This document shows positions 42,895 to 52,131 of a stretch of 64,000 bases of DNA, piece by piece (the stretch's first letter is position 1; each line of letters begins with the position of its first letter). A model generated the notes under the pieces. It had not been told where the DNA came from. It ran no database searches and saw only the letters and a list, made by a program, of their open reading frames with translations. The translations under genes and the position numbers were made by a program. Source of the stretch: Flavobacterium sp. N1994 (GTDB taxonomy: Bacteria; Bacteroidota; Bacteroidia; Flavobacteriales; Flavobacteriaceae); assembly GCF_025947145.1 (NCBI RefSeq), contig NZ_CP109999.1, positions 2,976,001 to 3,040,000 of the forward strand, written 5' to 3'.

Positions 42895-43047
42895 AATTGT
42901 AGGTATTAAATTATCCTTAATAAAATTAGGGAAACACGCTGCTTAAATAATGAATTGGATTTATTGTTGTAAACAATTTAATTAACAATTCAAGTTGTAG
43001 TTTTAGGGCTAATGCTTTAGCATATAACAAGTAAGGTTTTTATTTCC

Positions 43048-44235
43048 CTACGATTCTTTACTAATTTCATCCATTGCTTCGAGGATGATAGCGCAACCCT
43101 CTTTGATTTCGTCTTCAGAGATGGTTAAAGGAGGAGTAATTCTTATTGCGTTTGCTTCAAAAAGTAACCAAAATAAAATCAACCCTTTTTCTTGACATTT
43201 GAAAATTACTTTGTTAGTAATTGTTGCCTCTTTTGTCATTGCCGCAAGCATTAATCCTTTTCCTCGAATCTCTTCTATCAAAGGATGTACCAAAAGTTCT
43301 CGAAACAGCTTTTCTTTTGCTAATGATTGTTTTGTGTAGTCTTTTTCTAAAATTTCTTCTAAAGTAGCCAAGCAAGCTGCCGCAATGACAGGATGCCCGC
43401 CAAAAGTGGTAATATGACCTAGTTTGGGATCGTGACTCAATAAATCCATGTGCTTCTTATTGGCTATGAATCCTCCAACTGGCATTCCGCCCGCCATTCC
43501 TTTTCCTATTATAACTACGTCAGGAACAACATTGTAGTTTTCAAAACCGAATAATTTTCCGGTTCTTCCAAAACCAGGTTGAATTTCATCTACAATCATT
43601 AGAGCACCCACTTCTTCACAACGTCTTTTTACTTTGGCAAAGAAATCATTTTTGGGTTCAATAAAACCAGCACCACCCTGAATACTTTCTAAAATGATTC
43701 CAGCGGTTTTAGTTGTTATTTTTAGAATGTCTTCTTCGTTATTGAAAGTAATAAAATCAACATCGGGAATTAACGGACGAAAAATTTGCTTGCGCTCTTC
43801 AAAACCCATCACACTCATCGATCCCATTGTATTTCCATGATAGGCATTGTGACAAGAAATCAGTTGGCTTCTTCCTGTAACTCTTCGAACCAATTTCAAA
43901 GCGCCTTCACAAGCTTCGGTACCAGAATTAACTAAGTAAACTTTGTTCAAACTTGGTGGTAGATTTTCTACTAATAATTTGCAATAAGCCACAGCAGGAT
44001 GTTGCGCATATTCACCATAAACCATAACATGGGAATATTTGTCTAGTTGGTCTTTGATGGCTTGATTGACTCTTGGGTGTTGGTGTCCCAATGAGCAAGC
44101 AGAAACCCCAGCAACAAAATCTAAATATTTTTTATTATTAGTGTCATAAATATAGGAACCCACAGCATGTGAGACTTCCATGCCTAATGGATAAGGAGAT
44201 GTTTGTGCTTGGTATTTTAAAAAATCTTGCTTCAT
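43048..44235 (-). CDS. Class III PLP-dependent aminotransferase (acetylornithine/ornithine aminotransferase-like)
   Basis: 395 residues. Class III landmarks are VNSGTEACEGALKLVRRVTGR, SCHNAYHGNTMGSMSVMG, LESIQGGAGFI, LMIVDEIQPGFGRTGKLFG and VVIIGKGMAGGMPVGGFIA, whose Lys should bind pyridoxal phosphate. The closest named groups are ArgD and ornithine aminotransferases; substrate specificity is not decided and no arginine genes are nearby. Lies 4 bases after the OstA-like gene, so the two are co-transcribed. Confidence 0.85.
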   Translation of the reverse strand: MKQDFLKYQAQTSPYPLGMEVSHAVGSYIYDTNNKKYLDFVAGVSACSLGHQHPRVNQAIKDQLDKYSHVMVYGEYAQHPAVAYCKLLVENLPPSLNKVYLVNSGTEACEGALKLVRRVTGRSQLISCHNAYHGNTMGSMSVMGFEERKQIFRPLIPDVDFITFNNEEDILKITTKTAGIILESIQGGAGFIEPKNDFFAKVKRRCEEVGALMIVDEIQPGFGRTGKLFGFENYNVVPDVVIIGKGMAGGMPVGGFIANKKHMDLLSHDPKLGHITTFGGHPVIAAACLATLEEILEKDYTKQSLAKEKLFRELLVHPLIEEIRGKGLMLAAMTKEATITNKVIFKCQEKGLILFWLLFEANAIRITPPLTISEDEIKEGCAIILEAMDEISKES

Positions 44236-44239
44236 TAGC

Positions 44240-45919
44240 TTATTTCACCATCGGTTTTGAATTGGAGTCTATTTTTTCAGCCTTTGGTTTTGGATTGTTT
44301 TTATCGTAATCCAAAGTTTCTTTGCTAGGTTCTAAAGGGGTATCCTCTTTAGCCATTTGTGCTTTTCGTTCAGCTTGAATTTTGGCATCTAACACATTTT
44401 CTTCTTCAGGGAAAATATCGTCTTTAGTTTTTATTCGTTCATCGCCACGCCATATGAATCCCCTCAATTTTCGTGTGTTTTCGGGTAAATCTTTTTCGGG
44501 ATAAATATCGCCATCTACTTGGTCAAAAAAGGTAATGGTGTCAATAGTGTTTTTATCCAAAGTCATATTGATTTTACTACTTACATTCTTATTGATACCA
44601 ATCAACTCATTTTTGTCATTGCGCATATAATAAATGACTTCTGCATTTTTGACGACATCTACATCATAAAGTTTGTTGTCTTTGAATTTACCATACAAAT
44701 TCCGTCCCTTGACCTGATTATAACCAGTGCCGAGTGAATCTTTAGAAATGATAAAGGCATTATTGAGTACTTTAAGCGAGTCTAATTTTTCAGTTTCGTT
44801 ATTGCCAATTAGATGCATAACATCACCAGTCATTTGGTTTTCATAATTCCAAAGAATAGGTTTGCCAATAAGTTTCGTTAAGGCTTTCTTTTGGTCTGAA
44901 TGAATCGAGTCACATTTCCCGCTCATATCTAGTTTGTAGAAACGAACATTGTTGAAGGCACGAATGATTCGATTTCCAGTTTTTCCAGTAACCAGCATTT
45001 TCTTGCCATGAATATACATAGAGTCTTTTTCGACCAAAGTAATTGCAACCGCTCGTTTGGTAATGATCATCGAGTCTTTCTCGGTTTTTAGATTCCGATA
45101 GATTTCCGCATAATGTCCTTTGATTATCCCTTTATTAATGGAATCGGTGATTTTGACATTATTAGTTCCCGAAGCATATTCCCGATTTCTATCATAGTAA
45201 AGACTGTCTGCTTCAATTAAACGGTCTTTATATCTAATATAGGACTTCCGGAGAAAGTGAGCCAAGTTCTTTTTGGTATCGTAAAATCCTTTTTCAGTGT
45301 AAATGTAATTCTCTTTACTTGTAATAGTGGAAGGACCGAACAAGTAGGAGTGACCCGAATTCGTATAATAATCTAAGTGATTGGACTTGATAGTATATTT
45401 TGGATTAGTAATGGTTACGGCAGTAAGAAAACGGAACTTTTTCTCATTGGCATAATAACGCCCCGATTTACTTTTTAATGTGTTTTCTTTATTGGTAATC
45501 GTACCATAAGAATTATAAAATGCTTCTTGAACTTTTCTGTCAAAGTTAATAGTATCGGTAACCAATGTAGCATCGGTAGAACGCATGATAACATTACCAG
45601 TAGCATAAGCTTGTTTTACTTCACCATTGTATTCGGCATATTTACTATTTAGATAAAGGGTGTCACCTTGTACCATTTGAACTTCGCCAAAAGCTTTTAA
45701 ATAATTTTCTTTTTCAAAAACATAAGCTTTATTACAAGTAAAAACAACCCCTTCATGACTTACTCTCACATTGCCTTGTAGCAAAACAGCATCTGGAATT
45801 TTCTCATCATCTTTATTAAAAAAATCAGCATGTTCCACCACTATTTTTGAGGTTTTTTGAGCCTGAAGTGGGTTGGCAATACTAAGAAGGAGCAATAAGT
45901 AAAAAAGTAACTTTTTCAA
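44240..45919 (-). CDS. OstA-like (LptA/LptD N-terminal family) envelope protein
   Basis: 559 residues starting with TTG (MKKLLFYLLLLLSIANPLQA signal; no ATG is available before the signal). It has repeated OstA/LptA beta-jellyroll units, such as VLLQGNVRVSHEGVVFTCNKAYVF, YAEYNGEVKQAYATGNVIMR and YLFGPSTITSKENYIYTEKG. The C-terminus is charged and Pro-rich. LptA-type folds bridge lipopolysaccharide across the periplasm, so a role in lipopolysaccharide transport is likely. It is longer than LptA, as common in Bacteroidota. A TAAATTTG box lies 17 bases upstream (45936-45943). Confidence 0.8.
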   Translation of the reverse strand: MKKLLFYLLLLLSIANPLQAQKTSKIVVEHADFFNKDDEKIPDAVLLQGNVRVSHEGVVFTCNKAYVFEKENYLKAFGEVQMVQGDTLYLNSKYAEYNGEVKQAYATGNVIMRSTDATLVTDTINFDRKVQEAFYNSYGTITNKENTLKSKSGRYYANEKKFRFLTAVTITNPKYTIKSNHLDYYTNSGHSYLFGPSTITSKENYIYTEKGFYDTKKNLAHFLRKSYIRYKDRLIEADSLYYDRNREYASGTNNVKITDSINKGIIKGHYAEIYRNLKTEKDSMIITKRAVAITLVEKDSMYIHGKKMLVTGKTGNRIIRAFNNVRFYKLDMSGKCDSIHSDQKKALTKLIGKPILWNYENQMTGDVMHLIGNNETEKLDSLKVLNNAFIISKDSLGTGYNQVKGRNLYGKFKDNKLYDVDVVKNAEVIYYMRNDKNELIGINKNVSSKINMTLDKNTIDTITFFDQVDGDIYPEKDLPENTRKLRGFIWRGDERIKTKDDIFPEEENVLDAKIQAERKAQMAKEDTPLEPSKETLDYDKNNPKPKAEKIDSNSKPMVK

Positions 45920-45935
45920 GTGTTTATATTTTTGC

Positions 45936-45943
45936 CAAATTTA
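45936..45943 (-). promoter_or_regulatory. -7 box (TAAATTTG) of the OstA-like gene
   Basis: Minus-strand TAnnTTTG match 17 bases before the TTG start, which supports that unusual start. Confidence 0.45.
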
Positions 45944-45999
45944 TGAAATTCGACATAATGAAATGGTTTATTAAGAATTATTTATGTTACATATATTTC

Positions 46000-46007
46000 T
46001 ATATTTG
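46000..46007 (+). promoter_or_regulatory. -7 box (TATATTTG) of the GH13 gene
   Basis: Exact match, 42 bases upstream of the chosen ATG at 46049. An ATG at 46013 is only 5 bases past the box, about at the transcript start, so it is unlikely to be used. Confidence 0.5.
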
Positions 46008-46048
46008 TAGCTATGACTTATGGAACCAATTTTAAGTCGGAACATAGT

Positions 46049-47923
46049 ATGAAAACACGTTTAACATTTGCCTTAATCCTAAGTTGTGTTATTGTTAATA
46101 CAACTGTTGCCCAAAAAAAAACCACTATGAGTGCCAAACCCAAAGTAACCAATACGCCAAAGAAAGATGTAGTCTACCAAGTTTTTACCCGCCTATTTGG
46201 AAATAAAAATACCACCAACAAACCCTGGGGAACCATTGAAGAAAATGGAGTAGGGAAGTTCAACGACTTTACTGATAAAGCACTACAAGAAATTAAGAAA
46301 CTTGGAGTAACCTATATTTGGTACACCGGAGTTCCTCATCATGATGTCATTCGAGATTATACTAAATATGGTATTTCAAATGATGATCCAGATGTCGTAA
46401 AAGGACGTGCTGGTTCGCCTTATGCTGTAAAAGATTACTACAATGTGAATCCTGATTTAGCTGAAAATCCAGCGAAACGATTGGAAGAATTTGAAGCCTT
46501 AATTGCTCGCACTCATAAAAATGACTTGAAAGTGATTATCGATATTGTGCCGAATCACATTGCTCGTAATTACCATAGCTTGAGTAATCCAAAAGGGGTT
46601 CGCGATTTTGGTGCCGATGATAATACTTCTGTAGAATACGACCGAAACAATAACTTCTATTACATTCCAGGTAAAGCTTTTGAAGTGCCAACATCTGATT
46701 CTTATAAGCCTTTAAACGGAGAAAAAAATCCGCTTATTGATGGTAAGTTTACTGAATATCCTGCAAAATGGACAGGTAATGGTTCACGTCAAGCTAAGCC
46801 TGATATTAACGATTGGTATGAAACTGTGAAAGTAAATTATGGTATCAAACCAGATGGTTCAAAAGATTTCCCAGAATTACCTGCAGGTTATGACAACAAA
46901 GACTATAAAGCGCATTATGCCTATTGGCAAGATAAAGACGTTCCAAGTTCTTGGAAAAAATTCCGTGACATTGCTTTGTATTGGACCGCTAAAGGAGTAG
47001 ATGGTTTCCGTTATGATATGGCCGAAATGGTGCCTTATGAATTTTGGAGCTATATGAATTCAGCCATAAAGATGAAAAACCCAGATGCCTTTTTGATGGC
47101 AGAAGTGTATAATCCGAAGGAATATAGAAACTACATCAAGTTAGGAAAAATGGATTATTTGTATGATAAAGTAGAAACGTACGACCACTTGAAAGCCATC
47201 ATTCAAGGAAACGCTATGCCAGATCCGCTTTCGGATATTCAAATGGGAATGGCGGATATTGATCATCATATGCTCCATTTTTTAGATAATCATGATGAAC
47301 AACGATTGGCTAGTAAAGATTTTGCAGGTACACCCGAAAAAGGAAAACCTATGATGGTATATTCTGCTACTATGGGAACTTCACCTACCATGATTTATTT
47401 TGGTCAAGAAGTAGGCGAAGCAGGAACTATTGATGGCGGTTTCGGAAAACCAACGCGTACTAGTATTTTTGATTATGTTGGAGTACCCAATCACCAACGT
47501 TGGATGAACGGTGGGAAATTTGACGGAGGTCAATTAACCAAAGAAGAAAAAGACCTTAGAGATTTTTATTCTCGTTTGTTGAATTTTACTTTAGTAAGCG
47601 ATGCGTTAACAGGCAAATACCAAGAAATACAAACTATTAACCGTAATAAAACCAAAGGATACGACGCCGGATTGTATTCTTATGTGCGTTGGACCGCCAA
47701 TGAAAAATTGATTATAGTAGTCAATTTCTCTTGGGTAACTACCAGTAAATTTGAGTTGCAAGTGCCAGCCGACGTGATTAAAACATGGAATTTAAAAGAC
47801 GGAGTGTACAATGTAAAAGACCAACTTTACGGAAATACATCGCAGTTGAATGTTAACAATGGAGAAGGGAAGATGGTGGTAAGTGTGAAACCAAGCGAAT
47901 CGTTTATCTTTAAGTTGCCTTAA
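46049..47923 (+). CDS. Secreted GH13 alpha-amylase family glycoside hydrolase
   Basis: 624 residues from ATG 46049, which opens a proper signal peptide (MKTRLTFALILSCVIVNTTVAQ). GH13 landmarks in order are GVTYIWYTG, LKVIIDIVPNHIARNY (region I), KGVDGFRYDMAEMVPYEFW (region II, Asp nucleophile), AFLMAEVYNP (region III, Glu acid/base) and HFLDNHDEQRL (region IV, Asp stabiliser). All catalytic acids are present. A large insertion between regions I and II and a C-terminal beta domain are as in Bacteroidota periplasmic amylases. Acts on alpha-glucans; no SusC/D neighbours. Followed without gap by a secreted protein. Confidence 0.9.
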   Translation: MKTRLTFALILSCVIVNTTVAQKKTTMSAKPKVTNTPKKDVVYQVFTRLFGNKNTTNKPWGTIEENGVGKFNDFTDKALQEIKKLGVTYIWYTGVPHHDVIRDYTKYGISNDDPDVVKGRAGSPYAVKDYYNVNPDLAENPAKRLEEFEALIARTHKNDLKVIIDIVPNHIARNYHSLSNPKGVRDFGADDNTSVEYDRNNNFYYIPGKAFEVPTSDSYKPLNGEKNPLIDGKFTEYPAKWTGNGSRQAKPDINDWYETVKVNYGIKPDGSKDFPELPAGYDNKDYKAHYAYWQDKDVPSSWKKFRDIALYWTAKGVDGFRYDMAEMVPYEFWSYMNSAIKMKNPDAFLMAEVYNPKEYRNYIKLGKMDYLYDKVETYDHLKAIIQGNAMPDPLSDIQMGMADIDHHMLHFLDNHDEQRLASKDFAGTPEKGKPMMVYSATMGTSPTMIYFGQEVGEAGTIDGGFGKPTRTSIFDYVGVPNHQRWMNGGKFDGGQLTKEEKDLRDFYSRLLNFTLVSDALTGKYQEIQTINRNKTKGYDAGLYSYVRWTANEKLIIVVNFSWVTTSKFELQVPADVIKTWNLKDGVYNVKDQLYGNTSQLNVNNGEGKMVVSVKPSESFIFKLP

Positions 47924-48511
47924 ATGAAAAAATGCCTGCTTATTTTTAGTCTAGCTTTATTGTCATTCACTAAAGCCACTACTGACCCTATTGATAGGAT
48001 AGGAGTAACAGGACCTTTAAAATTTAACGGAACTTCCTTTGCACTTTCGTGGAGCGAACATCCCAAAGACTTTTATTATATACAGGAATATTTGCCTGAA
48101 GGCGAAAACTTTGATCATTATAATCAGATGGTGACGCTGCATGTTTTTGATAAAGATGTGACAGCCGAAGCCGCGATGCAACAAAAAGTAAAAGAACTCG
48201 AAGTTAGAAAAAAGACCGACAAGGTGTGCAACTATGAGGTACATCAAAACGGGGACAGTACGGAGTTTATGGTCGATTTTTTATTGAGTCAAAGCGATGG
48301 TGATAAACTATTGATAGTCGAGTTTAATATGTATCGATACAAAAAAGTATATTTGGGCAACGGCAAAATGGGAATTCTAGTTTATGCCTACACGAAAAGA
48401 AGCTACGGCGATGCCATTACCGAATTTATGCAGAAGCTAGGCGATGACCGAGAGAAGATGATGGATAGCATCATATATGCCCCATTACCTCCAATAGTTA
48501 TCAGTAAATAA
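47924..48511 (+). CDS. Secreted hypothetical protein, 195 aa
   Basis: Its ATG abuts the amylase stop. Signal peptide MKKCLLIFSLALLSFTKA. The mature part has WSEHPKDFYYIQEYLPEGEN, MVTLHVFDKDVTAEAAM and GILVYAYTKRSYGDAITEFM. No catalytic motif or known family recognised. Co-transcription with the amylase is the only functional clue. Confidence 0.7.
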   Translation: MKKCLLIFSLALLSFTKATTDPIDRIGVTGPLKFNGTSFALSWSEHPKDFYYIQEYLPEGENFDHYNQMVTLHVFDKDVTAEAAMQQKVKELEVRKKTDKVCNYEVHQNGDSTEFMVDFLLSQSDGDKLLIVEFNMYRYKKVYLGNGKMGILVYAYTKRSYGDAITEFMQKLGDDREKMMDSIIYAPLPPIVISK

Positions 48512-48515
48512 ATCA

Positions 48516-48551
48516 AAAAAACCCTTTCAGCGATGAAAGGGTTTCTTTTTA
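48516..48551. terminator. Bidirectional terminator after the amylase operon
   Basis: AAACCCTTTCA (48519-48529) pairs with TGAAAGGGTTT (48534-48544) around GCGA, followed by CTTTTTATTT. An A run precedes the stem, so it may also stop minus-strand transcripts from the next gene. Confidence 0.85.
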
Positions 48552-48604
48552 TTTAATGTCAAATAGGATTATTGTTCCTCTTATCGTTTTAATTTTTAAA
48601 TCCT

Positions 48605-49414
48605 CTAAAACAATTTATAAGTTACTCCAAATCGGATCATTCTGGAATAAGTATTTCCTGTATTGGCTCCACTTCTGGGATTGGTATTGTAATTCACTAG
48701 TCCGTAGGAGTAGCCTAGGTAAAGTCCGAAATTATAATAATCGGCTGAAACTTGTAGTCTTGGTCTAAGGTCAAAAGAAGTATTGTAAATATTGTTAGAG
48801 GAGGTATAAGTAGTTTGGTTAGTAGGGATTATTGCTCCTAAAACGGGAACAGTTCCTCCATTTCCCCCACCTCCGACAGTCACAACAGTTCCTGAAATAA
48901 CGGAGGTGCCATTAGCTTCCCCTTTTTCGGTCGAACCTAAAATATAGGCAACATCTACTCCAAAGACTAAATCAACAGGAGTTTTCTTTATCATGAAACG
49001 GTGACCTGCATACGGAAAAGCATTGAGGTCATAGTTGGTCGTAACGGTTTCTGCGCCACTAGGTAAGAAACCATTTATGTTTCCATAAAAGGATGAAAAA
49101 TCGCCTTGAACCAAAGTAATGGTTGTTTTACTTCGTACTATTTCATAACCTAAAGAAAATCCAAAGAGGGTTTTAGAGCTAGTAATATGTCTCCAATCAA
49201 CCGATAGTCCATAACAAAAAGCAACATCACTGCCATAAGGATTTAAAGTATACCCATCAGTTCTTCCAGGGTAAATGACCATACTGCTTGAGGAAAAAGC
49301 ACCTTCACCTCCATAAGAGAAAAGCCCAGAATCTAAAGAAACTCTATATTCCGTCGTTTGCGCATTACTGATACTAAAAAGGAAGATGGCAAGAAATAAA
49401 AAATAGCTTTTCAT
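48605..49414 (-). CDS. Outer-membrane beta-barrel protein
   Basis: 269 residues. Signal peptide MKSYFLFLAIFLFSISNAQ. Alternating amphipathic strands rich in Tyr/Phe (SLDSGLFSYGG, FGFSLGYEIVRSKTTITLV, LQVSADYYNFGLYLGYSYGL) end in MIRFGVTYKLF with a terminal Phe, as expected for a BamA-inserted barrel. A Gly-rich loop (TVVTVGGGGNGGTVPV) is unusual. No transport motif seen. It follows purA by 8 bases on the same strand. Confidence 0.8.
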   Translation of the reverse strand: MKSYFLFLAIFLFSISNAQTTEYRVSLDSGLFSYGGEGAFSSSSMVIYPGRTDGYTLNPYGSDVAFCYGLSVDWRHITSSKTLFGFSLGYEIVRSKTTITLVQGDFSSFYGNINGFLPSGAETVTTNYDLNAFPYAGHRFMIKKTPVDLVFGVDVAYILGSTEKGEANGTSVISGTVVTVGGGGNGGTVPVLGAIIPTNQTTYTSSNNIYNTSFDLRPRLQVSADYYNFGLYLGYSYGLVNYNTNPRSGANTGNTYSRMIRFGVTYKLF

Positions 49415-49422
49415 AGGCAGCT

Positions 49423-50706
<1,284 letters not shown>

Positions 50707-50716
50707 TTATATGTTG

Positions 50717-51358
50717 TTAGTAGTTGCTTATTTTTTCATCGCCATCTGGGTGAAAGAGTTCAAATTTAGACTTCACGGCTGCGTCCCAGTTCACCATTTT
50801 ATACCTGCTTTTCATAGCATTTTTATCCCTTTCAAATTTATCCTCTATGGTAATTATAGGTTCTCCTTTTAGTGCATATTCATTTATGTTAATCTCTCCA
50901 ATGTATGTAATTTCCCCTTTATTGACAGTGAACGGGATTGAGAAACCGTTAGCATTGCTAAATTGTGGGGAAGAATCAAAGAGCTTAAAAATGGTAAATT
51001 TTACAGAAGGAATAGTATATTCTCCTGGTTCTTTTTCCATAACAAACAGATAGGTTTTGCCTCCTTCCAGTTCTCCATAATGTTTCCCTACAAACATTGT
51101 AGGGTCTATTCGGATGTTGTTAGAATACTTTCTACGCAATTTTTTATCTGAGGTGATGTAATTAATTAGAATACTATAATTATCAAATCTCATTTTTTCA
51201 TTTGGAAATGTAATGGTTCCAAAAATCAATCCATTCTCGGTGTAATCCTTGTGGAATCTCAGAGGCTCTGCTTCATCAGGAAGTCTTTGGGCTATGCTAC
51301 TTGAACAAAAAGTAAAAAATAAAAGGATAGCTAAAAGGAGTGAATGTCTTAATTTCAT
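50717..51358 (-). CDS. Secreted hypothetical protein, 213 aa
   Basis: Signal peptide MKLRHSLLLAILLFFTFCSSSIAQ; the Cys in FTFC does not fit a good lipobox. The mature part looks like a carboxypeptidase-regulatory or Ig-type beta domain (GLIFGTITFPNEKMRFDNYS, KTYLFVMEKEPGEYTIPSVKF, GEITYIGEININEYALKG). No activity motif. Located between fur and purA in one strand run, 22 bases before purA. Confidence 0.65.
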   Translation of the reverse strand: MKLRHSLLLAILLFFTFCSSSIAQRLPDEAEPLRFHKDYTENGLIFGTITFPNEKMRFDNYSILINYITSDKKLRRKYSNNIRIDPTMFVGKHYGELEGGKTYLFVMEKEPGEYTIPSVKFTIFKLFDSSPQFSNANGFSIPFTVNKGEITYIGEININEYALKGEPIITIEDKFERDKNAMKSRYKMVNWDAAVKSKFELFHPDGDEKISNY

Positions 51359-51379
51359 TAGGGTTGTAATTTATTGCCG

Positions 51380-51607
51380 CTACTCTTTTGATTTCTGATT
51401 TCGGTCTTTGATAAACAAATCCACTTTTGCAAAATAATTGATGACACCAAGAACTAAGGCAGTTGTGAATGCAACCAATAGCGTTTTTAAAGCGTATAGA
51501 AGATCTAAATCAGCAAAGCGATTGAACATTGACCCGACGGCTTTATAAACGATTATAAAAACAAAAACAAAAACAAAAGTCTTTTTAAAATAGTCGAAAG
51601 GCTTCAT
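51380..51607 (-). CDS. Small membrane protein, 75 aa
   Basis: MKPFDYFKKT start, hydrophobic segment FVFVFVFIIVYKAVGSMF, second segment LLVAFTTALVLGVINYF and a charged end (DRNQKSKE). Starts 3 bases after the Fur-family stop and ends 21 bases before the next gene, which supports it as a real operon member. Function unknown. Confidence 0.6.
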   Translation of the reverse strand: MKPFDYFKKTFVFVFVFIIVYKAVGSMFNRFADLDLLYALKTLLVAFTTALVLGVINYFAKVDLFIKDRNQKSKE

Positions 51608-51610
51608 AGA

Positions 51611-52063
51611 TTATTCTTTTTTATTAGCGTAAAAATAAAGGGAATGGTTGTGTATCTCAATACCAAAAATTTCTTCGATGGTTTGTTTGATAGTTTGAAT
51701 TCTTGGGTCGCAAAACTCTATAACTTCACCAGTATCGGTCATGATAATATGGTCGTGTTGTCTATCAAAATAAGACTTTTCATAATGCGCTTGGTTTTGA
51801 CCAAATTGATGCTTTCGAACCAAACCACAATCCAATAAAAGTTCAATAGTATTGTATAAGGTGGCACGAGAAACGCGATAGTTTTTATTCTTCATTTTGA
51901 TATACAAATTTTCGATATCAAAATGTTCTTCGCTTTCATATATTTCTTGAAGAATAGCATAGCGCTCAGGTGTTTTGCGGTGCCCTTTGTTTTCAAGATA
52001 CATCGTAAAAACATTTTTTACGGTCTCTTGATTTTTGAGATTATCTGATGCAATTAGTGTCAT
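51611..52063 (-). CDS. Fur-family transcriptional repressor
   Basis: 150 residues. The winged helix has [40 protein letters not shown] and [12 protein letters not shown]. The dimerisation domain has [21 protein letters not shown] and a C-terminal HNHSLYFYA. His/Glu metal-sensing ligands (HF, YE, HDH, HNH) are present. The CxxC pair that binds structural zinc in E. coli Fur is replaced by Met and Thr, and there is no C-terminal CxxC. It could be Fur, PerR or Zur-like; metal not decided. A -7 box lies only 4 bases before the ATG, implying a leaderless or nearly leaderless mRNA. Confidence 0.88.
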   Translation of the reverse strand: MTLIASDNLKNQETVKNVFTMYLENKGHRKTPERYAILQEIYESEEHFDIENLYIKMKNKNYRVSRATLYNTIELLLDCGLVRKHQFGQNQAHYEKSYFDRQHDHIIMTDTGEVIEFCDPRIQTIKQTIEEIFGIEIHNHSLYFYANKKE

Positions 52064-52067
52064 AGGA

Positions 52068-52075
52068 CAAAGGTA
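52068..52075 (-). promoter_or_regulatory. -7 box (TACCTTTG) of the fur gene, abutting the start codon
   Basis: Perfect TAnnTTTG on the minus strand with its last base 5 nt upstream of the ATG. Transcription should begin at or within a base or two of the ATG. Confidence 0.6.
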
Positions 52076-52131
52076 ATTTTTTTGGGTAAAGATTAAAAGT
52101 TTGCGAGTTTAAATATTAACAATTCAACATT

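Noticed and set aside
42963-43021. Small inverted repeats (ATTGTT-GTA-AACAAT and GCTAA-TTAGC) between the aminotransferase and TPR genes
   Set aside because: Arms are short and AT-rich and are expected by chance in this composition; no T run follows.
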